This document shows positions 14,119-23,463 of a stretch of 23,703 nt of DNA, piece after piece. The DNA comes from an uncultured Oscillospiraceae bacterium (GTDB taxonomy: Bacteria; Bacillota; Clostridia; Oscillospirales; Acutalibacteraceae). The notes under the pieces are model-generated. The model searched no databases, had not been told where the DNA came from, and saw only the letters and a program-made list of their open reading frames with translations. Each line of letters opens with the position of its first letter. Position 1 is the first letter of the stretch. The translations under genes were made by a program, and so were the position numbers. Location of the stretch: NCBI GenBank assembly GCA_900543305.1, contig UQQZ01000040.1, forward strand, positions 1-23,703, given 5' to 3'.

Positions 14119-15275
14119 GTTACCCTTATGTATTGCTTGGTGATTATATAGATATTTTGTCTGGATTTGCATTTAAATCAAAGGATTTTTCAGAGAACGG
14201 TATTCCAGTTATTAAGATAAAGAATATTGTTCCCCCATATGTAACTTTAGAAGATTTATCTTATGTGCCGAATGAAATTGCCAAGTTAAACCAAAAGTAT
14301 CTTCTTACTTATAATGATGTTTTAATTGCATTAACGGGTTCACATATAAATCAAATGGCATCGGTTGTAGGACGAATTGCTCGTGTAAAATACAATATAC
14401 CATCACTGCTGAATCAACGAGTTGGAAAAATTACAGTAAAAAATGAAGGTTCTTGTGATATAAATTATGTCTATTACTTTCTTTCTCAAGAGCAAATAAA
14501 AATTGCGTTAGCCAGTAAGGCAGGTGGTGCAGCAAATCAGGCAAATATAAGCCCATCTGATATAAAAAAATTAATTATCCCCCTCCCACCAATCGAAATC
14601 CAGCGCCGGATTGCAACTATTCTCTCCGCCTATGATGACCTCATCGAGAACAACCGAAAGCAGATCAAACTGCTGGAAGAAGCAGCCCAGCGGCTGTATA
14701 AAGTATGGTTTGTAGACCTGCGTTTCCCCGGCCATGAGCACACCAAAATCGTGGATGGTGTGCCGGAGGGGTGGAAGAAAAGACTACTGGGTGATATTGT
14801 TGAAGTCAAGTATGGAAAAGACCACAAATCCATTCCAGATGGCCTAATTCCCGTCTATGGCTCAGGCGGATTTATGCGAAAATGTAGTCAGGTTCTTTAT
14901 GATGGGGAATCGGTTCTTATTCCTCGAAAAGGCTCTCTTAACAATATTATTTATGTCGATGAAGCTTTTTGGACAGTGGACACCATGTTCTATACCAAAA
15001 TGAAAATGCCTAACATTGGGGTATTTCTCTATTTCTTTGTCAAATCATTTGATATGTATTCTATGAATATTGGGGCTGCGGTTCCAAGTATGACCACTAA
15101 TATTCTAAATGCTCTGGACATTATTGTGCCAAGCAGTAATATATTGGAACACTTTCAGTCTACTACCAAAATGTATTTTCGTAAAATGGAACTGCTGCAA
15201 AAACAAATTGAGACGGCAATGCAAGCCCGTGACCGTCTGCTGCCCAAGCTGATGAGCGGAGAAGTGGAGGTGTAA
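14115..15275 (+). CDS. hsdS: Type I restriction-modification specificity subunit
   Basis: The product is 386 residues from GTG 14115, which lies eight bases after GGGAGGAG and overlaps the hsdM stop (GTGA). It recognises the two halves of a bipartite DNA site. Layout: target-recognition domain 1 at residues about 1-155 (starting VLLGDYIDILSGFAFKSKDF), a central conserved helix region at about 155-205 (PLPPIEIQRRIATILSAYDD then IENNRKQIKLLEEAAQRLY), target-recognition domain 2 at about 215-350, and a terminal helix (QKQIETAMQARDRLLPKLMS). Both recognition domains are visibly AT-rich while the helical spacers are GC-richer, as expected when target domains are exchanged by recombination. The recognition sequence cannot be predicted here. 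Confidence 0.95.
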   Translation: MSYPYVLLGDYIDILSGFAFKSKDFSENGIPVIKIKNIVPPYVTLEDLSYVPNEIAKLNQKYLLTYNDVLIALTGSHINQMASVVGRIARVKYNIPSLLNQRVGKITVKNEGSCDINYVYYFLSQEQIKIALASKAGGAANQANISPSDIKKLIIPLPPIEIQRRIATILSAYDDLIENNRKQIKLLEEAAQRLYKVWFVDLRFPGHEHTKIVDGVPEGWKKRLLGDIVEVKYGKDHKSIPDGLIPVYGSGGFMRKCSQVLYDGESVLIPRKGSLNNIIYVDEAFWTVDTMFYTKMKMPNIGVFLYFFVKSFDMYSMNIGAAVPSMTTNILNALDIIVPSSNILEHFQSTTKMYFRKMELLQKQIETAMQARDRLLPKLMSGEVEV

Positions 15276-15277
15276 AT

Positions 15278-16042
15278 TTGGACGAATACTTGTATAGGTA
15301 CATTCCTTTTGAAACTTTTGTTGGGATGATTCAGAATAAATCACTTACGTTTGTACTTCCAGAATTGTGGGATGATCCCAAAGAATGTTTATGTTTTAAT
15401 CACTATGTAGAACAACAGGAAGACATCAATGTAAAATTAATGTTATGGTCTGTATACTATAAAACATTTTGTCAGTGCTGGACCACCCTTGCAGAGAGCG
15501 ATGCAATGTGGAGAATATACTCTTATAATAATCGCGCAGTTCGAATTAGTATAAAACGTGAAAGCGTTGGTTTGTTAGATAATGTTAAAACTATTGATGT
15601 CAAATACACCGATAATTTAGATTCTACATTTGAACAAGGAGAATCTGGTTACTTAAAAACACTATCCCAAAAGCGCATTGCATTTCAACACGAAAAAGAA
15701 GTTCGGCTTATAAAACACTATAAATTTTCAGGAGCAGATGATTATCAACAACATATATATGCATGGTACGCAATCTCAGAGAACCCTAAAAGTCTAGAAA
15801 TAGCAGAAAAAATGTTTCCAGAGAAATCACTTGAAGAAAAGGTCAAATCAATTTCGAAATTGCTCAATATTGGTAAATATGCCAAACAAACATTAGATGT
15901 TTCTTTTTCTCATATTCCTAGATTTATTGAGGGCGTTTTGGTTCATCCAATTGCACCAGAATGGTATGTTGATATTGTGCGTGAATTTTGCAGAAGAAAT
16001 CATATTCTTTTTGAAGGAAAATCTACTTTGTATAGCAAATAA
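15278..16042 (+). CDS. DUF2971-like protein inside the restriction operon
   Basis: The product is 254 residues from TTG 15278, five bases after GGAGGTG in the end of hsdS; only two bases separate it from the hsdS stop, so it is translationally coupled. The N-terminal LYRYIPFETFVGMIQNKSL and PELWDDPKECLCF, then FCQCWTTLAESDAMWRIYSY and RAVRISI, then FQHEKEVRLIKHY, match the layout of the DUF2971 family. The family has no firmly known biochemistry but is recurrent in defence islands. The gene is clearly more AT-rich than hsdM and hsdR around it, so it was probably inserted as a unit with its own history. A role as an accessory to, or guard of, the restriction complex is inference. Confidence 0.78.
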   Translation: MDEYLYRYIPFETFVGMIQNKSLTFVLPELWDDPKECLCFNHYVEQQEDINVKLMLWSVYYKTFCQCWTTLAESDAMWRIYSYNNRAVRISIKRESVGLLDNVKTIDVKYTDNLDSTFEQGESGYLKTLSQKRIAFQHEKEVRLIKHYKFSGADDYQQHIYAWYAISENPKSLEIAEKMFPEKSLEEKVKSISKLLNIGKYAKQTLDVSFSHIPRFIEGVLVHPIAPEWYVDIVREFCRRNHILFEGKSTLYSK

Positions 16043-16055
16043 CTGAGGTGATTCC

Positions 16056-19000
16056 ATGAGCTACGACTACTCCGAAAATATCCTCGTGCAGGAAAGCGCT
16101 GGACACTTACTGGAACAGGAGCTGGGCTGGCAGGTGGTCTTTGCTTACAACACCGAAAAGCTGGGCAAGAACGGCACCTTTGGTAGGACAAGTTATCATG
16201 AAATCCTGCTCACCCGGTATTTTCGGCAAGCCCTCCAGCGGCTGAACCCGTGGCTCACCCCTGCCCAGCTGGACGAAGCTCAGAAGAAAATGGAACGTCA
16301 CCTTTCCACCGCCTCCCTGATTCAGATCAACGAGGAAAAATACGCCCTTATCCGGGACGGTATTCCTGTCACTGTCAAGCGTCCAGATGGTAGAGCTGAG
16401 GAGAAAAAAGCAACAGTCATTGACTTTCAGGATCCGGACAACAACCACTTTCTGGCTGTCAAAGAGCTGAAAATCCACGGCGATCTTTACCGCCGCCGCA
16501 CAGATATTGTGGGCTTTGTGAATGGTATCCCGTTGCTGTTTGTGGAGTTGAAAAAGAACACGGTGGACGTGCAAGACGCTTATACCAACAATTATACTGA
16601 CTATCTGGACACTATCCCCCATCTGTTCTACTACAATGCTTTCCTCATCCTTTCCAACGGTGTGGAATCCAAGGTGGGCACGTTGGGCAGTAAGTATGAG
16701 TTTTTCCATGAGTGGAAGCGACTGAACGAGCAAGAGCAGGGTAGCGTAGCGCTGGAAACAATGTTGCGAGGTATCTGCAAAAAAGAAAACTTCCTCGACC
16801 TGTTGGAAAACTTCATCCTGTTTGACCACTCTGGTGGCCGTACTGCCAAGATTTTAGCTCGCAACCATCAGTATTTGGGCGTTAACGAGGCAGTGAAAGC
16901 CTATGAAGCCCGTAAATTGAAGAATGGTCGTCTGGGAGTGTTCTGGCACACTCAGGGCAGCGGAAAAAGCTATTCCATGGTGTTCCTGGCCCAGAAAATC
17001 CGGCGGAAGTTTGCGGGTTCCCCCACCATTGTGGTGCTTACTGATCGGGATGAATTAAACAAACAGATCAGCGATACTTTTGAAAACTGCGGTTTGCTGG
17101 GCAAAACCAAGGCTCGCCAGTTTATCGCCTCCAGCGGTGAGGATCTGATTCAAAAATTGAACGGTAACCCTAGTTTTATTTTCACCCTGATTCAGAAATT
17201 CAACAAAGCCAATCCGAAGCCGATCTATCCGGACCACGATATCTTGATTATGTCCGATGAGGCTCATCGCAGCCAATACGGCATATTTGCCGACAACATG
17301 ATGGCGCTGCTGCCCACTGCTTCCCGTATTGGCTTTACTGGGACACCACTGCTGTCCAATGACAACATTACTGAGCGTACCTTTGGTGGTTACATATCAG
17401 TGTACGATTTCAAGCGGGCGGTGGAGGACGGCGCCACGGTGCCCCTCTATTATGAGAACAGGGGCGATAAAATCGCTGATCTGCACAACCCAGAAATCAC
17501 CGACCGGATTCTAGACGCCATCGAACAGGCCGATTTGGACGTTGACCAGCAAGAAAAACTGGAACGGGAATTTGCAAAAGAAATTCACTTGTTGACAGCC
17601 CAGCAACGATTGGAGTCTATTGCCAAAGATTTTGTGAGTCATTACTCCGATATTTGGACTAGTGGAAAGGCGATGTTTGTTTGCCTGAATAAAGTCACTT
17701 GTGTTCGGGTGTATGATCTGGCGCAAAAATATTGGGCAGAAGAAATCTCACGGCTGGAAAAAGAGTATAAGAATGCTGGACAGCAAGAAGCTCAAGAGTT
17801 AGACCGTAAACTGAAGTGGATGAAGGAAACAGAAATGGCGGTGGTCATCAGCCAGGAGCAGAATGAGATTCACACCTTCCAAAAATGGGGGCTGGATATC
17901 AAAACTCACCGTCAAAAGATGGAAAAGAGGGAATTGGACAAGGAATTCAAGGATGCTGGGAATCCGTTGCGAGTGGTGTTCGTATGTGCCATGTGGCTCA
18001 CGGGGTTTGATGTGAAGTGCCTATCTTGCCTGTATTTGGACAAGCCGCTCAAGGCTCACACCCTTATGCAGACCATTGCCCGAGCCAACCGTGTAGCGGA
18101 GGGGAAAAGCAATGGTTTAATCGTGGATTATATCGGTATTGTTAAGGCGCTTCGAAAAGCACTGGCAGATTACACTGCCAATGTGAGCGGTCAAGGAGGC
18201 ACTGACCCTACTGTAGATCAAGAAGAACTCATTGCTAAAATTATAGATACGATTTCGGCGGCAAAGGATTTTTTGGGCCAACGAGATTTTGCTTTGCAGG
18301 ATCTAATTGGTGCAAAGGATTTTGAAAAGCTGGCGTGTCTTCAAAACGCTGCCAATGCGGTAAGCGCTACATTGGAGGAGAGAAAGCAGTTCCAAACCTA
18401 TGCTAACGAGTTGGTCCGCATGATGAAGTACGCTGACCGGCAGGATATATCTGCATCAATCAAAAAAGAATATGAAGCTATTGTGGCTATTTTCCATGAG
18501 CTGCAGAAAAAGCGCAAGAGTGCCAGCAATGTGGAGCTAATGGTCGAGATCAACCATATAATCAGCGAATATGTGCAAGTGGATACGCCTAAAGAGGGCA
18601 TAGTGCCGTCTCGACAGTTTGACATTAGCAAAATAGATTTTGATTTGCTTCGCCGAGAATTTGCCAAAGCCAAAAAGAAAAATCTCATTCTCAAAGATTT
18701 GGATGATTTGATTCAGCAGCGATTAGAAGCTTTGCTGTTTTCCAACCCGGAGCGTATCAACTACTATGAGCGTTACCAGCAAATCATTGAGGCTTACAAC
18801 AGTGAGCAGAATCGTGCTACCATAGAAAAGACTTTCATGGAGTTAATGGATTTGGCGAATAGTCTGGATGAGGAGGAGCAACGATATGTTCGGGAAGGTT
18901 TTTCCAATGACGAAGAGTTATCCCTCTATGACCTTCTTTTCTCAGACAATCTTTCAAAACAGGATATCCAGAAGATTAAGCAAGTAGCAGTGGATCTGCT

Positions 19001-19193
19001 TTCAAAGATTAAAGGGAAAATAGCTGAGTTGGATCATTGGACGGATAAACAAGAAACAAAGGCAGAAGTGGATAACCTGATCCGGGATACCCTATGGGCC
19101 GAGCTGCCGGAAAGCTATACCGAACTTAGCATTTCTGAGTACAGACGTCGCATTTACGAGTATGTCTATGTGAGATACAAAGAAGTGGCTTAA
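16056..19193 (+). CDS. hsdR: Type I restriction endonuclease subunit
   Basis: The product is 1045 residues and translocates DNA and cuts it when the site is unmethylated. The PD-(D/E)xK nuclease core shows D150 (RRTDIVGF) and E164-L-K166 (LFVELKKN). The helicase motor has Walker A at residues 301-305 (TQGSGKS, 299-305) and DEAH at 401-404 followed by R, then TGTP motif III. Motifs V/VI (FDVKCLSCLYLDKPLKAHT then QTIARANRVAEGKSNG) complete the motor. The C-terminal helical domain (residues about 760-1045) contacts HsdM/S. It starts at ATG with GAGGTG five bases upstream, 13 bases after the DUF2971 gene, and appears full length and intact. Confidence 0.96.
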   Translation: MSYDYSENILVQESAGHLLEQELGWQVVFAYNTEKLGKNGTFGRTSYHEILLTRYFRQALQRLNPWLTPAQLDEAQKKMERHLSTASLIQINEEKYALIRDGIPVTVKRPDGRAEEKKATVIDFQDPDNNHFLAVKELKIHGDLYRRRTDIVGFVNGIPLLFVELKKNTVDVQDAYTNNYTDYLDTIPHLFYYNAFLILSNGVESKVGTLGSKYEFFHEWKRLNEQEQGSVALETMLRGICKKENFLDLLENFILFDHSGGRTAKILARNHQYLGVNEAVKAYEARKLKNGRLGVFWHTQGSGKSYSMVFLAQKIRRKFAGSPTIVVLTDRDELNKQISDTFENCGLLGKTKARQFIASSGEDLIQKLNGNPSFIFTLIQKFNKANPKPIYPDHDILIMSDEAHRSQYGIFADNMMALLPTASRIGFTGTPLLSNDNITERTFGGYISVYDFKRAVEDGATVPLYYENRGDKIADLHNPEITDRILDAIEQADLDVDQQEKLEREFAKEIHLLTAQQRLESIAKDFVSHYSDIWTSGKAMFVCLNKVTCVRVYDLAQKYWAEEISRLEKEYKNAGQQEAQELDRKLKWMKETEMAVVISQEQNEIHTFQKWGLDIKTHRQKMEKRELDKEFKDAGNPLRVVFVCAMWLTGFDVKCLSCLYLDKPLKAHTLMQTIARANRVAEGKSNGLIVDYIGIVKALRKALADYTANVSGQGGTDPTVDQEELIAKIIDTISAAKDFLGQRDFALQDLIGAKDFEKLACLQNAANAVSATLEERKQFQTYANELVRMMKYADRQDISASIKKEYEAIVAIFHELQKKRKSASNVELMVEINHIISEYVQVDTPKEGIVPSRQFDISKIDFDLLRREFAKAKKKNLILKDLDDLIQQRLEALLFSNPERINYYERYQQIIEAYNSEQNRATIEKTFMELMDLANSLDEEEQRYVREGFSNDEELSLYDLLFSDNLSKQDIQKIKQVAVDLLSKIKGKIAELDHWTDKQETKAEVDNLIRDTLWAELPESYTELSISEYRRRIYEYVYVRYKEVA

Positions 19194-19202
19194 CAATTCT
19201 CT

Positions 19203-19294
19203 AATTCAAATGCCCTTTGCTTTTGAATTATGGACTCACCTGCTCTAGGGACACCTTGTGAACCCTCGCAGAATAATTCTCTGTGAGGGTTCAC
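19203..19294. other. Two strong hairpins after hsdR
   Basis: AATTCAAA (19203-19210) pairs with TTTGAATT (19222-19229). A second, 15-bp stem with one G-T pair joins 19258-19272 (GTGAACCCTCGCAGA) with 19280-19294. Neither is followed by a T-run on either strand, so they are not classical terminators, but they probably end or stabilise the restriction-operon transcript. Confidence 0.5.
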
Positions 19295-19321
19295 TTAGGC
19301 GAATAAACTGTAGGTTGTCTC

Positions 19322-19465
19322 TCAGGTTTTTGGTCTAGCCTTTGGTTTTGAGATCGTATCAAGGATTTTTCGCACTTTTAGTTCGCAGATTTTGTTGAAA
19401 ATGAAGTCAGCCAGTGTAGCATTCTCAAGGGTCACCTCCAGATACTTCATGTTCATGAACCGCAT
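19322..19465 (-). other. 47-codon minus-strand ORF, possible gene remnant
   Basis: An ORF of 47 codons runs from ATG 19465 to TGA at 19322; it could be read from TTG 19486. The product (MRFMNMKYLEVTLENATLAD onward, ending KPKARPKT) has a protein-like composition but no ribosome binding site and an in-frame stop just upstream of the TTG. It may be the C-terminal scrap of a lost gene, overwritten when the flanking cargo was acquired. Coding status is doubtful. Confidence 0.25.
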
Positions 19466-19644
19466 AATTCTGTCCTGCTGAGTCAATTATCTCGTTGAAA
19501 GTGACGGGATAAGCAGATTCCTAATAAGGTAACACGGCCAACTGGAGTCCTCTCTGCATTTCTTGCGATTAAATCATGTTTACGTAGAAAAAGATGGATC
19601 TATGCTTTTTAATTAGAACTATCCTGTTAGAAGGGGGATATTAC
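19466..19644. other. Spacer upstream of the large nuclease-like gene
   Basis: No gene seen. It should hold the promoter of the large gene; only a weak candidate (TTGCGA then TAGAAA about 16 bases later, near 19563-19590) was found. An in-frame ATG at 19594 is present but lacks a ribosome binding site. Confidence 0.4.
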
Positions 19645-22600
19645 ATGGATGGCAAACAGCTTGCAAGTCCATATTTAGAGGGAGGTGGAGGCTATAATTT
19701 TGAACATAGAGTACAGGCATATTTTTTGCTTCTAATGCTTTCCGATGGTAAAGATCCGATTTTTAACAGGCCTGTTGTTAAGCTCGATTTTCAAGCCAGA
19801 CATCACGGATATCACATTGACGACCTTGTCTGTTACACAGATGGTGGCAGAAAACTGCTTATCCAGATTAAGCATAGTGTAAAAGCTGTCAAGAGTAATA
19901 AGGATTTTAAAGAAACTGTTCAGGCTGCCTGGAAAGATTTTAATTCTGAATTATTTGATTTAAACCGTGATAGGATTGTTCTTGTTTCAGGAAATATTTC
20001 CCCTGATCATAGAAAGGCCATGATGGATCTAAATACCCAAGCACGGTCATCGTCAGATGAATCCGATTTTTTAAATACTCGAATTAATATGCCTCGTTTT
20101 CTTTCCTCCAAAACAAAAGATGTTTTTGATGCCATTAAAGAAATTATAACAGATTTAAATCCGAATGAAAAACTTGACATAAGTGTGCTGTGGCCTTTTT
20201 TTAAGGTGTTTTCACTGTTAACCTTTGATCTAGATTATGAGGACAGCATTAATAGGTCGCTTATTTTAGCGCTATTGGAAAAAAACGTTAATGAAGATGT
20301 TATGAAAGTTTGGAGGAGTCTGTGTGACTACGCTGATGAATGTGACAAGAATTCGAAAGTAGTGATGCCGCAGACAGTAAGCGAGGATATTAACGCACTT
20401 TTCAAATCCCAGGAAATTGAGTTGCAGGTGGTTTTTGATCAGGCCAACGAGCTTTGGGCGTCACTTGCTTTGGTTGGGGCATGGAATGAATCAAATGAGC
20501 ACGATGTGGCAGTCGTGGAGCAAGTGACTGGCTGTAAATACGCTGATATTCTCCGCTCTTGTCTGAAGGCATTGAATCAGAGTAATCCATGGTTGTCCTT
20601 TTCCAATAAAGTATGGAAAATATGCAGCCAAAAAAGTCTTGTGAATATCTGCGCTGGGTACATTACAGACCACCTTATAAATAGAGCCTTTGAGGTGGAG
20701 AAAAAATTTCTGACTCAGCGTAGTTCGCGGATACTTGAAGACGGTGAATATTCATTTTGTATTCCAAGCACAGATGAATTTACAAATTCCACAGCTTTAA
20801 GACGAGGCCTCACCCGAGGACTTTGTATGGTCTGTAACAGCAAAAACAAGCTGGTTGCCTGCTCGGATGACATAGTAGCACACAACGCGATCAGCTTTAT
20901 TGGGGCGCTCTTTAGTGATTGTGATGAACTTCGTCTTATGAGTATGCAAGAACTGCTCAAATTTATTGCCGAGATGGATCCGGGTACTTACTTAACAGAA
21001 CTGGAACAGTTCATTGAAGGAAACCCTAAGGTCGTATCAATGTTGTTTAGGAGAAGTCGGAAAGACTATGCGTACATTCCGAGATTTGAAGAAGGATTGA
21101 TTGACTCCTTACAGACGTTGGCCTGGTCGGAAGCGTATTTAACGCAAAGTCTCTGCTGCTTTGGTATGGTAGCAGACTGCATCGAGGACGAAGAAGTGAG
21201 ATCATTTGTGGTGGACGGGATTGCAGGGATTCTTTTGCCTTGGCATGTGCAGACGCTTGCCTCTGCAGACGTTCAGATACAAGCTGTTAAATGTTTGGGC
21301 AGGACAAGCCCTGATATATTATGGCCTCTGCTCAAGTTGCTTGTTCCTGGTGGAAAGGGAATTACCGGTATTGGGCGAAAACCAAACTATATAGTAGGCA
21401 AAGTACCAGATGAGATTGAAACTAGCAAGGATATGTATGTGAATCTGTGTCAAGCATATATTTCCATGATGTTTAAAATGGCAGAGGACGACCCGAAAAA
21501 ATTGGCAGAGATAACGGGCTTCTTGAGTCACTTCAACAGGGATGATTTTTGGCAATATCTGAGCATTGTCCAAACGAAAGCACCAGCACTGAAAGATGAA
21601 GAAAAGTATAATATATGGAATGAACTTAGTGATATCAAGTATCGCGCATTATTGCTAAACCGAGAAAAGGGAGAAACACTTGATGAGTCTACCATGGAGG
21701 TTTTGGAAACGTCAATAGTTGCTTCGGAGCCGGAGGACATACGAGTTAAATATAAGCGACTTTACCTGGCTCATCTTGATAAATACTTCATTGATCGCAG
21801 CGTAGATTATTTAACAAATGAAAAGAAAAAGGAGTTTGACAAAGCGGAAGCTGTGATGGAGATATACAAAAACTACGGAATTGACAGTGTGGTTGACTTT
21901 GGACGTGCGGTGCACAGCAGCGCTGACATTGGTTTTAAGCTTGGCCAAAAGCTCACCCTCGATGAGTTTAACGAACTTATTCAAAAGACAGAAGCTGGCG
22001 TGCTGACTGTTGAATTTCTAGCATTTATCCTAAATGGTTTCATCACTATCAACAGTGCTGAGGCCATATTGGGCACCGAGCTTAAAAACTGTAATGACAA
22101 TTTTATTGCATCGGTCTTGGCAAAGATGAGGTTGACTGGGGATGAGCTCCCTCTAGTCGGTAAACTGCTTGAAAAATCTGAGGATAAGTATTGGGCGAAG
22201 GTATCTGAAAACAGCCTGGTATGGTTAGAAGGTAAAGATCTCATATGTGCGATTGACCATTTGCGTAACGTCCATAGGTCGGTGACTGCTTTGAACTTGT
22301 GTGATTTGTGTATTTATCGCAAGGGGGTTATTTCATCTGATTTACTTCTGAGTTTACTGGAGGAAACATTGGAGCAAACAGATATTAATGACATAAAAGA
22401 ACAGTCGGTGCGTCAGATTATCAAGGAGCTAGAGTCTCGCAAGAGCGAAAATATAGGTGATAGATTGGCGAAAATAGAATTCTCTCTATTGCCAATGTTA
22501 GAGATATATTCAACTTCTTGCCCTGACGCTCTCTTTGCCAAAATTGGTTGCGACGCTGAGCTGTTCTGCGAGTTTATTAAACAAGGGTATAAGAAGCGCC

Positions 22601-23124
22601 ACCAAAGCGAGAGTAACGATATTGAACTCCCACAGGGGCTCAGTCAGAGACTCGGCATACTTTCCATGAACTTCAGGGCTGTGCCAGGTACAGATTGGAC
22701 GGGAAACTTTGATACCACGGTTTTTGAAGAGTGGCTGGCTAAAGTCAAGGCGTGGGCAAAGGAGAATGACAGATATGAGGTAGCGATGCATTTTGTAGGA
22801 CAGGGTATCTCGTATGCCCCCCATAGGGATGGAGTGTTGATACATGAGTCGATGATAGAGGCTCTAAATGATGCGGACGCTGAGGAAATAAGGAGTGGCT
22901 ACATTCTGGCAGTAATGAACCAGCGTGGAGCACATTTTGTTGATCCAATAGGGAACCAGGAAAAAGTGATTGCCGATAAGTTCGAAAAAGCAGCGAAAAC
23001 AGCACAATGCATGGGTTACTCACGCTATTCGCGTGTACTGAAGAAAATTGCGGATAATTATATAGAAGAGGCTCAGCAAATCATAAACGAGGAAAAGGAG
23101 CTCAAACAACAGGAGAAAGAATAA
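19645..23124 (+). CDS. Large protein with N-terminal PD-(D/E)xK-like nuclease and long helical tail
   Basis: The product is 1159 residues from ATG 19645, eight bases after AAGGGGG; an earlier in-frame ATG (19594) has no ribosome binding site. The N-terminus GGGGYNFEHRVQAYFLLLML, then residues 57-63 (HIDDLVC) and 71-78 (LLIQIKHS), resemble the Cap4/DUF4297-like dsDNA nuclease module: E20, D59/D60 and Q74-x-K76 are the likely metal-site residues. The rest (about 200-1159) is helical, with stretches like HEAT-type repeats (near residues 520-570) and a charged coiled-coil end. No GxxxxGK[ST] P-loop was found, unlike STAND-type defence proteins that carry similar nuclease heads. It is a single gene with its own spacer, next to the restriction operon. 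A standalone antiviral effector-sensor is inferred; the nuclease call is by motif only. Confidence 0.75.
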   Translation: MDGKQLASPYLEGGGGYNFEHRVQAYFLLLMLSDGKDPIFNRPVVKLDFQARHHGYHIDDLVCYTDGGRKLLIQIKHSVKAVKSNKDFKETVQAAWKDFNSELFDLNRDRIVLVSGNISPDHRKAMMDLNTQARSSSDESDFLNTRINMPRFLSSKTKDVFDAIKEIITDLNPNEKLDISVLWPFFKVFSLLTFDLDYEDSINRSLILALLEKNVNEDVMKVWRSLCDYADECDKNSKVVMPQTVSEDINALFKSQEIELQVVFDQANELWASLALVGAWNESNEHDVAVVEQVTGCKYADILRSCLKALNQSNPWLSFSNKVWKICSQKSLVNICAGYITDHLINRAFEVEKKFLTQRSSRILEDGEYSFCIPSTDEFTNSTALRRGLTRGLCMVCNSKNKLVACSDDIVAHNAISFIGALFSDCDELRLMSMQELLKFIAEMDPGTYLTELEQFIEGNPKVVSMLFRRSRKDYAYIPRFEEGLIDSLQTLAWSEAYLTQSLCCFGMVADCIEDEEVRSFVVDGIAGILLPWHVQTLASADVQIQAVKCLGRTSPDILWPLLKLLVPGGKGITGIGRKPNYIVGKVPDEIETSKDMYVNLCQAYISMMFKMAEDDPKKLAEITGFLSHFNRDDFWQYLSIVQTKAPALKDEEKYNIWNELSDIKYRALLLNREKGETLDESTMEVLETSIVASEPEDIRVKYKRLYLAHLDKYFIDRSVDYLTNEKKKEFDKAEAVMEIYKNYGIDSVVDFGRAVHSSADIGFKLGQKLTLDEFNELIQKTEAGVLTVEFLAFILNGFITINSAEAILGTELKNCNDNFIASVLAKMRLTGDELPLVGKLLEKSEDKYWAKVSENSLVWLEGKDLICAIDHLRNVHRSVTALNLCDLCIYRKGVISSDLLLSLLEETLEQTDINDIKEQSVRQIIKELESRKSENIGDRLAKIEFSLLPMLEIYSTSCPDALFAKIGCDAELFCEFIKQGYKKRHQSESNDIELPQGLSQRLGILSMNFRAVPGTDWTGNFDTTVFEEWLAKVKAWAKENDRYEVAMHFVGQGISYAPHRDGVLIHESMIEALNDADAEEIRSGYILAVMNQRGAHFVDPIGNQEKVIADKFEKAAKTAQCMGYSRYSRVLKKIADNYIEEAQQIINEEKELKQQEKE

Positions 23125-23463
23125 TTATTAAGTATAATCAAGCATTGCCTGAGTTCTGAAGTGAACGAGTTTCGTGATGCGAGTACTTGAGTTTATAGTG
23201 GGAGCGTGTTTGAAACACATAATGATGTGGTTGTTGTTTACCACAAAACCGACTACATTCCTATGTAACAGATGGTAGTATGTTTAATGTTGATTACGGA
23301 TATTTTCTCGTTTAAGGGTCGGGTATAAAATTTTTCATAATATCAAATAATGAAGAAGAAAAATAGGGAAAAGTTGTACCAGATTAAACTAATCTTACTA
23401 AGTTCCTTCACTGAAAACAGACACGAAAATCCTGGTAAAAATGGAAGAAATCTAAACTAATCG
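23125..23463. other. AT-rich spacer after the large gene
   Basis: No convincing ORF or RNA gene. Small palindromes occur (GTGTTTGAAACAC at 23206-23218; GTGGT/ACCAC near 23227-23244), but none has a T-run, so the terminator of the large gene was not identified. Confidence 0.45.

Noticed and set aside
13603..14172. Antisense frame of 189 codons opposite hsdM
   Set aside because: Shadow frame of the hsdM coiled-coil region, with no ribosome binding site or protein-like motifs.
16107..16829. Antisense frame of 240 codons opposite hsdR
   Set aside because: Overlaps the intact nuclease domain of hsdR and lacks start signals.
19594..19644. Longer N-terminus (17 extra residues) for the large nuclease-like protein, which could be read as a hydrophobic leader
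   Set aside because: No ribosome binding site before 19594, while AAGGGGG lies at ideal distance from the ATG at 19645.
21344..21375. Gly-rich segment PGGKGITGIG of the large protein as a P-loop
   Set aside because: It does not fit GxxxxGK[ST], and no Walker B follows at a sensible distance.
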